Part shown: piece after piece, positions 8,567 to 18,962 of the stretch | Numbering within the stretch: position 1 is the first letter of the stretch | How the letters are laid out: each line of letters starts with the position of its first letter | From: Caldifarciminota bacterium | Lineage (GTDB): Bacteria; Hydrothermota; Hydrothermia; LBFQ01 | DNA: 64,000 nucleotides | Reading direction: 5' to 3' | Assembly (NCBI GenBank): GCA_027003075.1 | Contig: JALWYV010000005.1 | Coordinates: forward strand, 1-64,000 | Position numbers and translations under genes: made by a program | Notes under the pieces: model-generated | Seen by the model: the letters and a program-made list of their open reading frames with translations, nothing else | Told to the model about the DNA's origin: nothing | Databases searched by the model: none

Positions 8567-10360
8567 CTAATAATCTTCTTTATCAAACAAGGCATATATA
8601 CTATCAGTTTGCTCCCCTATTACCTCTTTACAACTGGATCCCTCTCTGATAAATAGCTTATTTTTATACCATACCGGCTTTCCAACATCTTTTACAATTA
8701 TCATTAAAACCGTGTATCCATGGTACGTAATTGGAGTGGCATCAGAAATAACCTGTCTCTTTAGTTCTGATTTTAGAGCAGAATCCTTTATTTTCCCAAT
8801 TATTTTTCCAATATACTCATCTAAGGAAATACCTTGTAATTTCGCTTCTCTTTCTAATCCCACAACCCCAAATCTATTATAAACCCGCGGGACTTTTGAT
8901 AAATTGTCAAGTTTCTCAATTTTTTGTGTGTCCTCTTCTTTGTCTGTCACTCCTATAAAAATATAACCAACTTTGTTTTTGCCTAAATTTGCCATTGCAG
9001 TAATATTCTGAAGAACTTTCTCAAATGTATTTTCGTCAAAAGTGCGATTTCTATTTAAAGATAAAAAGCCTTGTTTAAATTCATACAGTGATGATTCTAC
9101 TTTAGCACGGAATAAATGATTTTCGAAGTCTAAAGTTAAGGCTCCAGAACTAAATACTGTAGTACGATCTTTAAAGTAAGGAGAAATCAACCCTTTGCAA
9201 ATATTAATATTTTTCCTTCTATCTTCTGATCTAACATAATGATGGGCGCTCTTGATTCTAGTCGAAAGATCTGTTAATGCTTCTATAATTTTTCCATATT
9301 CATGCGGTTCCTTTCCTTCTTTTATAAGCTCATAAAAAGCCATAAACATTGTATAAAAAGGCTCTTTTACAGGGTTGGGGCCAGCTTTAGGATTTAAAAT
9401 ATCTTTTAATCTCTTATCTGGGAAATATGTTTCCATCATATCTTTTATATATGAAAAAACTATCTTTATATCCTTTTTAAGATTTTCATACCCATATCTG
9501 TTTATTGCAGTTTCAACTTCAGGAGATCTATCTATTGTTCCTTTCCCATAATATTTGTCAAACTCCTCTTTGCTTGCTGGGAATGGTTTACCAAACACTA
9601 CTGAAAGCACTATATCTGCAATTAATTGTTCATCTAAACTATCTCTTAGTTGATGCACACTAAGAATCCCATGTTTGCACCAAAAGGTTTCTTCTGCTAA
9701 TATGCCATATCCAAGATTTAATCTTCTTGAGTCAATACTTATTTCGGGCATTTTTGATAATGGCAAAACATTGTTAGAAACATCTCCTCTAATCTCACTA
9801 CTTAGTTCTCGTACTATCTCCGCTAATTTTGTTGCAACTCCTGCTTGTCTAACTTCTTGAGGAGATAAATGTCTTCCAAATGCATTTATCCTCCTGAATA
9901 TCTCATTTATTTCCTCCTCGGTTGATGCCTTGTAGATAGCTATAGGAATTTGATATTCTAAAAACTTAGAAACTAGTTCCGCTGGAAAAAAATTAGATTC
10001 CCTTTCCGCGGGTTTGAATAGACCCTTTTCTGCATTTGTTTTGGCGGAAGGGAATTTCTCAATATCAAAATATACTTCCTGACCGTCCCACACTACAGCG
10101 AACTGATTTTCTATAAATCCAAATATAGCATTTAATCGTTGAATACCGTCAATAATTTCATAAGCATCAGTATCTTCCCTAAATTTTGCAAGCAAAATTA
10201 GAGGTATAGGATATCCTAAAAGTATACTGTTTATTAATGTTCTTTTTTCATTCAAAGTCCATACAAGTTTTCGTTGGTATTTTCTGTTAACAAATAATTT
10301 ATCCTCCCTATACCATCTATATAATTCCATTATACTAATACCGCGAGGTATTACACTCAT
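8567..10360 (-). CDS. DUF262 (ParB/Srx-like) N-terminal domain fused to a C-terminal AlbA_2/Schlafen-like domain; candidate defence protein
   Basis: N-term YQRKLVWTLNEKRTLINSILLGYPIPLI...EIIDGIQRLNAI (DUF262); C-term ESSLYEFKQGFLSL...QNITAMANLGKNKVGYIFIGVTD...PVWYKNKLFIREGSSCKEV (AlbA_2-like). Visibly AT-rich compared with flanks. Confidence 0.8.
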   Translation of the reverse strand: MSVIPRGISIMELYRWYREDKLFVNRKYQRKLVWTLNEKRTLINSILLGYPIPLILLAKFREDTDAYEIIDGIQRLNAIFGFIENQFAVVWDGQEVYFDIEKFPSAKTNAEKGLFKPAERESNFFPAELVSKFLEYQIPIAIYKASTEEEINEIFRRINAFGRHLSPQEVRQAGVATKLAEIVRELSSEIRGDVSNNVLPLSKMPEISIDSRRLNLGYGILAEETFWCKHGILSVHQLRDSLDEQLIADIVLSVVFGKPFPASKEEFDKYYGKGTIDRSPEVETAINRYGYENLKKDIKIVFSYIKDMMETYFPDKRLKDILNPKAGPNPVKEPFYTMFMAFYELIKEGKEPHEYGKIIEALTDLSTRIKSAHHYVRSEDRRKNINICKGLISPYFKDRTTVFSSGALTLDFENHLFRAKVESSLYEFKQGFLSLNRNRTFDENTFEKVLQNITAMANLGKNKVGYIFIGVTDKEEDTQKIEKLDNLSKVPRVYNRFGVVGLEREAKLQGISLDEYIGKIIGKIKDSALKSELKRQVISDATPITYHGYTVLMIIVKDVGKPVWYKNKLFIREGSSCKEVIGEQTDSIYALFDKEDY

Positions 10361-10469
10361 ACTCTATCCTCCTTTTCCTTAACCAAAAACATCTACCTAA
10401 GAGTTTATTATACCCCCGAACCTCTACCGATGTTCTCCAACTTCACACCCGCCCCCTATAATACCCGCC

Positions 10470-10874
10470 ATGTGGCTCGTATTCTCCCTTCTCACGATCC
10501 TGTTCTGGGGTCTATGGGGCTTCTTCATCAAGCTGGCCGCCCGTTATCTTGAGTGGTACCAGATCTACGTTCTGGGAAACGCCGCCGCCTTCCTCCTCTC
10601 TGGCTACTTCCTCGTCCGTTATGGGGCGAACTTCGTGGGTACAGGTAGGGGGCTTCTCCTCGGCCTCGCCGCCGGGGTCGTGGGAACACTCGGTTACATC
10701 TTCTTCATACTTGCGACCAAAACGGGCAGGGTTTCCATAGTCGTACCCTTAACCGCCGTATACCCCGCCGTTACCTTTATCCTCGCCCTCCTGCTGTTGC
10801 GGGAACCCTTCAACCTCCGCCACCTTCTGGGTATGGTCCTGGCACTGGCAGGGGCGATGCTGCTGTCCTTTTAA
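10470..10874 (+). CDS. EamA/DMT-family small membrane transporter
   Basis: 4 TM helices, ending RHLLGMVLALAGAMLLSF; TATAAT 7 nt upstream of ATG. Confidence 0.75.
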   Translation: MWLVFSLLTILFWGLWGFFIKLAARYLEWYQIYVLGNAAAFLLSGYFLVRYGANFVGTGRGLLLGLAAGVVGTLGYIFFILATKTGRVSIVVPLTAVYPAVTFILALLLLREPFNLRHLLGMVLALAGAMLLSF

Positions 10875-11479
10875 CGGACCCGCTCAGCAGGTATCTCCAC
10901 CCGGACCACACCCCTGAAGTCCCCCTCTTTGTACCCTATGGCCTTATCCTCGGGGTACTTCTTCTTAATGGCCTCGTACACCTCGGGCTTTATATCCTTA
11001 CCCGGCGTACCGTGGCAGGTAAGGCAGAGCTTAAGAACCTTCAGGGGGAAGTAGTAACGATATACGAGTTTATCCCCCACCTTCACCTTCTGAACGTAGT
11101 GCGCCGGAGGTTTCTTACCCTCCTTGAAGAACTTCTCAAAGTACCTTAGAGCCTCCTCCTCGTACTTATCGGGCTTGTTTTTTGGGTTTCTGTACTTGAA
11201 GGTGGTACGCTTTATCTTAACGCCGAAGGCTTCAGATATGCTGTCCGTAAGGGGATAGGCCCTCTCAGAGCAGTAGTTTATGGTCGCCACGGGTCCCTTC
11301 TCCTCAAGGGAGGTGGTTACCTCCCCCAGAAGAGTTTTAAGCAGGGTCATCGTCGCTTTCTTCCCTATCTCAACGACCTTTTTCTCCGTCTCTGGATCAA
11401 GGGAAGACTTTTTCCCGGCCGTAAGGAGTACACCACCGATCAGGACGGGTACCAGGGTGAGTGCTACCATCCTCCTCAT
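10871..11479 (-). CDS. DUF3365-like haem-binding periplasmic protein
   Basis: Signal peptide; YCSERAYPLTDSIS...IKRTTFKYRNPKNKPD...YYFPLKVLKLCLTCHGTP with CXXCH haem motif. Confidence 0.8.
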   Translation of the reverse strand: MRRMVALTLVPVLIGGVLLTAGKKSSLDPETEKKVVEIGKKATMTLLKTLLGEVTTSLEEKGPVATINYCSERAYPLTDSISEAFGVKIKRTTFKYRNPKNKPDKYEEEALRYFEKFFKEGKKPPAHYVQKVKVGDKLVYRYYFPLKVLKLCLTCHGTPGKDIKPEVYEAIKKKYPEDKAIGYKEGDFRGVVRVEIPAERVR

Positions 11480-11512
11480 AGCGAGGGTATTATAAAGTGG
11501 AAAATTTGTTTT

Positions 11513-12376
11513 CTAACCGCATGCCCCTTCGCACGCGTACCCTTCCGGTTCAACCTGAAGTGTGACGTGCTTTATCCCCATCTCTCCGAGTTTCTCCCGC
11601 ACCTCGGCGAGTACGCGGGATACTTCATCGGCACTTAGACCACCACTGAGGACGACATGGGCCGATACCGATGGCTCCCTTGACGAGATCGCCCAGACGT
11701 GGACGTCGTGAACCTCCTTAACCCCCTCAACCGATCCTATGGCCCGGGCGACCGTGAGGGAGTCGTACCCCTCCGGAGCGAACTCCATGAGTATACGAGC
11801 AGACTTCAGCATAAGGGATAAGCCATCCTTTAGAAGGATCGGTACGAAAAGTAGGGTCAAGAGGGAATCAACGGCCTTCCATCCCGTCAATACCATAACC
11901 AGCCCTCCGAGGACCACGGCGAGGGAAAAGGCGGCATCTCCCACGAGGTGGAGGTAAGCCGACCTTATGTTAAGATCCTCCTTGCCGTGCAGTATATACG
12001 CCGATATGGAGTTTACCACGAAGGCGATTGCACCCACCGTAAGGACGTACGTACCCATCACCTCGGATTCCCCTCTTATCAGGGATACAGCAGCCTCGTA
12101 ACCCACGTAGAGGACCGATAGGATGAGCATAACCGATCCTATGAAGGCACCGAAGGCCTCCGCCCTCGCGTAGCCGTAGGTTGAGATTCTGGTCGGTTTA
12201 CGTCGTGAGAGGTAGAGGGCGATCAGGGAAACGAAGAGTGCGAGTACGTCCTGAAGGTTATGGAGGGCGTCCGAGGCAAGGGCGAGGGAACCGGACACGT
12301 AGGCGAACCACAGCTCAAACAGTACGATCCCCACGTTCAGCACTATGGCCAGAGATAACCTCCGCAAGCGAACCAT
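11513..12376 (-). CDS. Cation diffusion facilitator family transporter
   Basis: SGSLALASDALHNLQDVLAL; GDAAFSLAVVLGG; start taken at MVRLRRL (12376) rather than 12415. Confidence 0.88.
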   Translation of the reverse strand: MVRLRRLSLAIVLNVGIVLFELWFAYVSGSLALASDALHNLQDVLALFVSLIALYLSRRKPTRISTYGYARAEAFGAFIGSVMLILSVLYVGYEAAVSLIRGESEVMGTYVLTVGAIAFVVNSISAYILHGKEDLNIRSAYLHLVGDAAFSLAVVLGGLVMVLTGWKAVDSLLTLLFVPILLKDGLSLMLKSARILMEFAPEGYDSLTVARAIGSVEGVKEVHDVHVWAISSREPSVSAHVVLSGGLSADEVSRVLAEVREKLGEMGIKHVTLQVEPEGYACEGACG

Positions 12377-12417
12377 TTTATAGGAGATACGAAACGCCAC
12401 CGTACAATCTCCCACCC

Positions 12418-12894
12418 GTGAGACGCTACGTAATAGGGTACCCGGTAAGGAACGGAAAGGTCCTGTTGATACACAAGAAGCGGGGTCTGGGCGAGGGGTT
12501 GTACAACGGGGTAGGGGGTAAGGTTGAGGATGGGGAGAGTTCGGAAAAGGCCATCGTCAGGGAAGCGGAAGAAGAGATAGGGATAAAGGTTAAATCCTAT
12601 CGCAGGATGGCCAGAATATTCTTCTACGACAACTACGGCACGTCTATGGAGGTGGACGTTTTCCTGATAGAGGAGTGGGAGGGTGAACCGGTGGAGAGCG
12701 ACGAGGCCCGACCCGAATGGTTCCCTATAGACTGCCTGCCTTACGATAGGATGTGGGAGGACGATCGGGTATGGTTATGGAGGGTCCTCAGGGGAGAGGA
12801 GCTCACGGCGAAGTTCTGGTTTAACGATATCTGGGGGAAGCACGAATCTCCCCGCATGTTGAGATGTGAAGTTAGTGCGGGCATCGTTGAATAA
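12418..12894 (+). CDS. NUDIX hydrolase (MutT/MTH1-like)
   Basis: Nudix box GVGGKVEDGESSEKAIVREAEEEIGI; GTG start at 12418. Confidence 0.88.
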   Translation: MRRYVIGYPVRNGKVLLIHKKRGLGEGLYNGVGGKVEDGESSEKAIVREAEEEIGIKVKSYRRMARIFFYDNYGTSMEVDVFLIEEWEGEPVESDEARPEWFPIDCLPYDRMWEDDRVWLWRVLRGEELTAKFWFNDIWGKHESPRMLRCEVSAGIVE

Positions 12895-12954
12895 CGGCCG
12901 GCTGGTGGTGGGATACTGCTCAGCGGTATAATAGGAGCCTTGAAAGGAGGAAAG

Positions 12955-13569
12955 ATGAAAGCGCAGTACGTGCCGATGGTGATAGAGCATGAGGGACGGA
13001 TGGAGAGGGCGTACGATATCTACTCCCGCCTTCTGAAGGACCGCATTATATTCCTTACGTCCCCCATAGACGACCACGTGGCCGGGCTGGTCATAGCCCA
13101 GATGCTCTATCTTGAGACGCAGGATCCGGAGAAGGACATATACCTGTACATAAACTCCCCCGGCGGACAGGTGACGGCCGGGCTTGCCATATACGACACC
13201 ATGCAGTACATAAAACCCCCCGTCGTTACGGTGGGGCTGGGTATGGCGGCGTCCATGGCCGCCGTTCTACTCGCGGCCGGTCATCCCGGCAAGAGACTCA
13301 TACTCCCCCACTCCCGCGTAATGATCCACCAGCCGTGGGGTGGAGTACAGGGGCAGGCGACGGATATAGAGATAGAGGCCCGCGAGGTCTCCCGTCTGAA
13401 GAAGATGTTGAACGAGATCCTCGCCCGGCATACGGGCCAGCCCCTGAAGAAGATAGAGAGGGATACGGACAGGAACTTCTACATGTCGGCGGAGGAGGCT
13501 CTGAGGTACGGTATAGTGGACAGGATCGTGGAGTTGAGGAAGTATGGAGAGATTAAAAAAGAAGCTTAA
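12955..13569 (+). CDS. clpP: ATP-dependent Clp protease proteolytic subunit
   Basis: [54 protein letters not shown] before ATG 12955 (in-frame TTG at 12940 also possible). Confidence 0.97.
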   Translation: MKAQYVPMVIEHEGRMERAYDIYSRLLKDRIIFLTSPIDDHVAGLVIAQMLYLETQDPEKDIYLYINSPGGQVTAGLAIYDTMQYIKPPVVTVGLGMAASMAAVLLAAGHPGKRLILPHSRVMIHQPWGGVQGQATDIEIEAREVSRLKKMLNEILARHTGQPLKKIERDTDRNFYMSAEEALRYGIVDRIVELRKYGEIKKEA

Positions 13570-14782
13570 CGTCAGATGCTCCTTCTGTGGCCAGAGGGTT
13601 GAACCGGGCAGGTTCTTCACCGGAAACGGTGCCGTCATATGTTACGACTGCGTGAGAACGGCCTTCTACACGATAGAGGGTGACCTCCTCGCCGAAGAGG
13701 AGGAACCCATACCGGACCTCCCCACACCTTCTGAGATAAAGGCCTACCTTGACAGGTACGTCGTGGGACAGGAGGAGGCGAAGAAGGTCATATCCGTGGC
13801 CGTTTACAACCACTACAAGCGCATATACAACCGGAGCAAACTCGGTGGGGTGGAGTTTGAAAAGTCCAACATACTCCTGATAGGACCCTCCGGAACGGGC
13901 AAGACCCTCATAGCCCGAACCCTCGCCAAACTCCTGTACGTCCCCTTCGCCATATACGACGCCACCCCCCTGACGGAGGCCGGATACGTGGGCGAGGACG
14001 TTGAGAACATACTCCTCAGGTTAATACAGGCGGCCGACCACGACGTTGAGAGGGCGCAGAAGGGTATAATCTTCCTTGACGAGATAGACAAGCTCGCCCG
14101 AAAGGGCGACAGCCCCTCCATAACGCGGGACGTATCGGGCGAGGGGGTCCAGCAGGCCCTCCTGAAGATAATAGAGGGTACGGTGGCCAACGTTCCGCCT
14201 GCCGGCGGGAGAAAACATCCAGAGCAGGCCTACATACAGATAGACACGTCCGACATCCTCTTCATCTTCGGCGGGGCCTTTGAGGGGTTAGAGGAGATAG
14301 TCAAACGGAGGATAGGAAAGCGGGCGATAGGTTTCAGGACGGAGAGGGAGGAGGAACTGAGTCCGGAGGAGGAGAGGTACAGGATACTCCGCCACGTCGT
14401 CCCGGAGGACCTCATAAAGTACGGTATGATCCCGGAGTTCGTAGGCAGGGTCCCCATAATCGTACCCCTGCACCCCCTGAGCGAGGAGGACATGGTAAAG
14501 ATCCTGACGGAGACCTACAGCGCCCCCGTAAAGCAGTTCAAGAAGCTCTTTGAGCTGGAGGGGGTGGAATTAGAGTTTGAGGAGGAGGCTTACAGGGCGA
14601 TAGCCCGCAGGGCGATGGAGATGGGTACCGGTGCGAGGGGGTTGAGGAGCGTCTTAGAGAACCTCCTGATGGACGTGATGTTCCGTCTTCCCAACATAGC
14701 CCGCGAGATAGAGAAGGTCTACGTGGATAAGAACCTGAGGGTTATAACCGTACCGAGGAGACGGAAAAAGAAGGCCGTTTAA
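13544..14782 (+). CDS. clpX: ATP-dependent Clp protease ATP-binding subunit ClpX
   Basis: CSFCGQ/CYDC zinc finger; [36 protein letters not shown]; overlaps clpP. Confidence 0.97.
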   Translation: MERLKKKLNVRCSFCGQRVEPGRFFTGNGAVICYDCVRTAFYTIEGDLLAEEEEPIPDLPTPSEIKAYLDRYVVGQEEAKKVISVAVYNHYKRIYNRSKLGGVEFEKSNILLIGPSGTGKTLIARTLAKLLYVPFAIYDATPLTEAGYVGEDVENILLRLIQAADHDVERAQKGIIFLDEIDKLARKGDSPSITRDVSGEGVQQALLKIIEGTVANVPPAGGRKHPEQAYIQIDTSDILFIFGGAFEGLEEIVKRRIGKRAIGFRTEREEELSPEEERYRILRHVVPEDLIKYGMIPEFVGRVPIIVPLHPLSEEDMVKILTETYSAPVKQFKKLFELEGVELEFEEEAYRAIARRAMEMGTGARGLRSVLENLLMDVMFRLPNIAREIEKVYVDKNLRVITVPRRRKKKAV

Positions 14783-15585
14783 CAGGGGAAATTTCCACCG
14801 TACGGCCGGAATATTACGGGTCGTCCCCGTCCCACTTTAACGACACCCTCCCGAAGGGCCTTCCTCATATCGGATACGGCCAGACTTACGGCCGTTATGA
14901 TATCGCACCCGCGGGAGAGTAGAGCCGCCACGGACGAGGCCAGAACGCAACCCGTCCCGTGAACGTCCACGTTTAGCTTCGTATCCACGAAGCGGTAGAC
15001 GCGGTCCCCGTCGGGCTTCCGTACTCTCAGGAGGTCAACCACCTCCCCCTCAAGGTGTCCCCCCTTTATGAGGACGGCCTCCGGTCCCATTCTCAGTATC
15101 CTTCCGGCCGCCTCCTCCATATCTTTGACGTTCCCTATTTCAATTCCGGTCAGGTACTCCGCCTCCGGAACGTTCGGGGTCACGAGCGTGGCCATGGGGA
15201 AAAGCCTCCTGACCATCTCCTCGGTACCCCTATCGTCCAGAAGTACGGCCCCGGACGTTGACCTCATAACCGGATCCACGACCAGGTTTTTCACTCCGTA
15301 CCGTTTCAGGAGATCCGCCACCACACCGACGATTTCGGCATCTGCCAGCATTCCCGTCTTAACGGTCTGAAAGTCCATATCCGATAACAGTATCTCCATC
15401 TGACGCCCCACATCGTCGGGATGTAAGGGGGATACACCGTACACCTTCCGGGTATCCTGAAAGGTCAGGGCGGTAATGACGGCAGCCCCGTACACCCCGT
15501 ACCGGTTGAAGGTTCTAACATCTGCGAGGGTACCTGCCCCTCCGGAAGGGTCAAAACCGGCAACGCTAATGGCCCTGGCCTTCAT
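14779..15585 (-). CDS. thiD: Hydroxymethylpyrimidine/phosphomethylpyrimidine kinase
   Basis: [36 protein letters not shown]. Confidence 0.93.
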   Translation of the reverse strand: MKARAISVAGFDPSGGAGTLADVRTFNRYGVYGAAVITALTFQDTRKVYGVSPLHPDDVGRQMEILLSDMDFQTVKTGMLADAEIVGVVADLLKRYGVKNLVVDPVMRSTSGAVLLDDRGTEEMVRRLFPMATLVTPNVPEAEYLTGIEIGNVKDMEEAAGRILRMGPEAVLIKGGHLEGEVVDLLRVRKPDGDRVYRFVDTKLNVDVHGTGCVLASSVAALLSRGCDIITAVSLAVSDMRKALREGVVKVGRGRPVIFRPYGGNFPC

Positions 15586-15916
15586 CTTCCATTACCTTCA
15601 GGAACCTCCTTATGCGGTTGCGCAATCTCAGGATCTCGTTCCTGCACCTCTTTATCCTGGCACGCAGTTTAAGTTCCTCGTAGGATCTGACTATAACGTC
15701 CGGTGGGTACTCGTCGGATAGGGCCTTGAAGTCCACCAGTTTCCTGAAGTCCTCCGGCCCGTAGAACCTCCTACCGTTCCGCACCTTGGCCCTTATGAAC
15801 CCCATCCTCTCAAGGGAGTATATGCGGCTTCTATTTAATCCGGTTAACCTCTCAATCTCTGCGAGTGTGTAGTACAGGCGCCCCGGATCCCTTTCAAGGT
15901 AGTTCTTTCTCCTCAA
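15566..15916 (-). CDS. MerR-type HTH regulator
   Basis: YYTLAEIERLTGLNRSRIYSLERMGFIRAKVRNGRRFYGPEDFRKLVDFKAL. Confidence 0.75.
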   Translation of the reverse strand: MRRKNYLERDPGRLYYTLAEIERLTGLNRSRIYSLERMGFIRAKVRNGRRFYGPEDFRKLVDFKALSDEYPPDVIVRSYEELKLRARIKRCRNEILRLRNRIRRFLKVMEDEGQGH

Positions 15917-16980
15917 GGTGTGGCCTCGTAGAGTTTGCCGGGTAGCTCCCGGACGTAGCCTTTCATCTGGAGGGTGAGCAGGAGGGAGTATATCCGGGAC
16001 ATGGGAAATCCCGTACGGTACACGATCTCGTCAATATGTAGAGGTTCCTTGAGCAGGTCTAAGACGAAGGCCTCGGCCTCGTCCACGTCCTTCCTCTCCG
16101 TACGGTGGACCCGCTGGGGGATGCCTCCCGTAACGTCCTCAACGAAGTGATCTATATCGTAAACCGGCTTCGCGCCGTCAAACAACAGACGGTTGCTCCC
16201 GTAGGCCCTCTTATCAAGGGGGCTGAAGGGAACCGCCCACACGTCCTTCCCCTGATCAAGGGCCCAGGATGCCGTTATTAACGCCCCCGATCTGGAGGGG
16301 GCCTGTACGACCACCACGACGTCCGATAGGGCGCTTATCACCCGGTTCCGTGCCGGGAAGTTCCCCTGATTCGGAGGGGTGCCGAAGGGAAACTCAGAAA
16401 CTATGACACCACCGCCCTCAACTATCCGTTTGAAAAGAGAGAGGTTCTCACGGGGATACGGCCTGTCCATACCGGAGCCGAGAACCACCACCGTCCTCCC
16501 CCCTCCGTCTAATGCCCCCCTGTGGGCGTGGGTATCAATACCGTACGCACCGCCGGACACGACCACCACGCCGGCTTCGGCCAGCCTCTTCCCCATCTCA
16601 AAGCTTATCCTCTTAGCATCCTCACCCGGGTAACGAGTTCCCACTATGGCCACCGCCTTTTCGTTCAGGACGGTGGGGTCCCCCATGACGTAGAGGACGA
16701 CGGGCATGTTGTCGTAATGCCTGAGTTTCTCCGGGTAATCCTCGTCCATAAGCGTTAAGACCTTCACGTTGAGCTTTCTGGCCCTCAGGAGTTCCTCCTC
16801 CGCCCTCTTCAGATCTACGGACAGTACGTAAGAGGCCTTAACGGGACCCACGACCTCCCTGAGTTCCCCTTTTCTCGCAATTGCCTCCTCAACGCTCCCG
16901 AAGGTGGAAAGGATCTTCCGGATGGTCTTCGGTCCTATACCCTTTTGTAGATGCAGGGCCAGAATGTAGAGGTTCTCCAC
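15913..16980 (-). CDS. dprA: DNA processing protein DprA
   Basis: VAIVGTRYPGEDAKRISFEMGKRLAEAGVVVVSGGAYGIDTHAHRGAL, GNFPARNRVISALSD; GTG start at 16980 preceded 8 nt upstream by TAAAAT. Confidence 0.95.
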   Translation of the reverse strand: MENLYILALHLQKGIGPKTIRKILSTFGSVEEAIARKGELREVVGPVKASYVLSVDLKRAEEELLRARKLNVKVLTLMDEDYPEKLRHYDNMPVVLYVMGDPTVLNEKAVAIVGTRYPGEDAKRISFEMGKRLAEAGVVVVSGGAYGIDTHAHRGALDGGGRTVVVLGSGMDRPYPRENLSLFKRIVEGGGVIVSEFPFGTPPNQGNFPARNRVISALSDVVVVVQAPSRSGALITASWALDQGKDVWAVPFSPLDKRAYGSNRLLFDGAKPVYDIDHFVEDVTGGIPQRVHRTERKDVDEAEAFVLDLLKEPLHIDEIVYRTGFPMSRIYSLLLTLQMKGYVRELPGKLYEATP

Positions 16981-17030
16981 GTGGGCGTATTTTAAGGATG
17001 AAGGTAAACGCACCCTTAGAATCGTATTCC

Positions 17031-18962
17031 ATGCTGTTCCTCCTTACGCAGACGTGGGATATATGGACGAATACTGAGCTCCTGTTGGATGTATGTAGAT
17101 GGGGCGATACGGTTTACATGGCGACGGCTGGAGGGCTGCTCCTGAGCGACGGCACTTCCATCCTCCGATCTTACACGAAACTGGACGGTATAAAGAGTAC
17201 TCAGGTCCTGTCCGTAGCGTGTGAGGGTGGCGAGATCTGGATCCTGACACGGAACGGCGTTCAGTACAGGGAGGGGGAGAAGTTCCGGGATATACCCCTG
17301 ATAATCTTCGGTGATCCGGAGGAGATACTGGATGCCCGGAAGATAGAGAGAAGCGGAAATTTCCTCTTCATTCTCGGAAAGACACGTCCCACGGCGTTGA
17401 GGGTGTCAGATACGGTTGAGATAACCTTCCCCTCCGAGATCGGCAGGACGAACGTCCTTAAGATCTTTGGAGATAGGGTAGTAGTCGGGGGAGATTACGG
17501 TGCATTAATATCTCACGTGGACAGCTTTTTCGTATTTTCGGCGTGGGATACGCTCATAACCGGAAGGGAGGTTTACGACGTTGACACTTTCAGGGGGGAT
17601 TGGGTATTTGCCACGGATACGGGTGTGGTGGACACGTTCGGAAGGATATCCCTGAGTGGAACTCCCGTAAGTTTCCTTTACTCCCGAAACGATACCTTGT
17701 GGATATCGGCCCTCAGGGCACTCTTCGTTCTGGACTCCGTGGGAGCAGATACCGTACGGATGCGGAGGGGAGACGTAAGGTTTCTGGGTGAAGGTTTCGT
17801 AAGTTTCGGTTATTACAGCGATCCCTCCTATATGCACGGCCTCGGTATATACCGCCTTCCGGATCTATACCGCATAGAGACGGGAGGGCTCGGTTTTACG
17901 TCGGTTACGGGTATGGTTGAGCTGGGTGATAGCCTGATAGTGTGCGGTAAAGGTATAGAGTACTCGTGTGCTGTATGGCCCACGCGCAGGACCTTCAGTT
18001 TCTTCCTCGTAAACACCCTGAAGTACATAAACGGATACCTGTGGATCGGTTACCACGGAGAAGGTGTAAGGGCTTACAGGCCTGATTTCTCCGACACCAT
18101 AATTCTGAGGCCGTCCGAGTTCGGGGACTTCAGATTCGTGTTTGACTTTGCGGGCTTTCAGGGGGACGTTTACGTACTGTCGTGGAACTCTTCAGGTGCG
18201 GCGAGGTTGTTCAGGGTTGAGGACACGACGGTGGTGAGTACGGGCGTAAGCGGTTCGTCCCAGTACCTCCTTCACTCCACGGGGGATTACCTCGTCGCCT
18301 GCTCCGAGACCGAGTGCCGTTTCTACGACTCCAACCTCCAGATCTACGGCTCAGTGGGGGTGGGGGCTAACGTCGTGTACGGTTCCGGGGACTCCCTCCT
18401 GTTCGGAACGTCCAGCGGGCTGTACGTGGTCTCCGTATCAACCCTCACGTACTCCGGTCCCTATCTCGCCGGGAGGAACATAACGGGGCTGTGGAAGGGT
18501 CTGGACGGGAGCGTATGGGTGGCCGACGACAGGGGGATAGAGGTCCTTGACAGCAGCATGAACGTCGTTAAGACCTTCACCCCCTCTAACTCTCCACTCG
18601 CGGACCTTCCCGTATCCAACTCCCCGTACTTCCCTCTCCGCTATACCCTTCTGGCCAACCCGGATAAAAACAGGCTCTACATCGCAACGATGGGCGGTAT
18701 CAGCATCCTGACGTCCCCGGATATCGTCTCAGGGTGGGAGAGGGCATCCATGGTATACCCAAACCCGGCCAGAAAGGGCCAGACCGTGAGGGTTAAGAAC
18801 TGCCCTATAGGGGCGAGGGTTGTGCTGTACAGCGCCTCAGGTGCCATGGTGGCCGAAAATAACAGGTGTGAAATAAAGAACACCTTCCCTCCGGGGCTTT
18901 ATTTCCTGGCCGTCATAGGACCCGACGGAAGAAAAGTTTATCGGGTCGTGTTCACCGATTGA
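17031..18962 (+). CDS. Secreted beta-propeller-like surface protein with T9SS type A-like C-terminal sorting domain
   Basis: WIST/WVADDRGIEVLDSSMNVV propeller-like repeats; C-term MVYPNPARKGQTVRV...VVLYSASGAMVAE...FPPGLYFLAVIGPDGRKVYRVVFTD; TAGAAT 8 nt before ATG 17031. Confidence 0.75.
   Translation: MLFLLTQTWDIWTNTELLLDVCRWGDTVYMATAGGLLLSDGTSILRSYTKLDGIKSTQVLSVACEGGEIWILTRNGVQYREGEKFRDIPLIIFGDPEEILDARKIERSGNFLFILGKTRPTALRVSDTVEITFPSEIGRTNVLKIFGDRVVVGGDYGALISHVDSFFVFSAWDTLITGREVYDVDTFRGDWVFATDTGVVDTFGRISLSGTPVSFLYSRNDTLWISALRALFVLDSVGADTVRMRRGDVRFLGEGFVSFGYYSDPSYMHGLGIYRLPDLYRIETGGLGFTSVTGMVELGDSLIVCGKGIEYSCAVWPTRRTFSFFLVNTLKYINGYLWIGYHGEGVRAYRPDFSDTIILRPSEFGDFRFVFDFAGFQGDVYVLSWNSSGAARLFRVEDTTVVSTGVSGSSQYLLHSTGDYLVACSETECRFYDSNLQIYGSVGVGANVVYGSGDSLLFGTSSGLYVVSVSTLTYSGPYLAGRNITGLWKGLDGSVWVADDRGIEVLDSSMNVVKTFTPSNSPLADLPVSNSPYFPLRYTLLANPDKNRLYIATMGGISILTSPDIVSGWERASMVYPNPARKGQTVRVKNCPIGARVVLYSASGAMVAENNRCEIKNTFPPGLYFLAVIGPDGRKVYRVVFTD

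Noticed and set aside
12181-12417. Arg-rich N-terminal extension of the NUDIX ORF
   Set aside because: It is antisense to the cation diffusion facilitator; GTG at 12418 starts the conserved domain.
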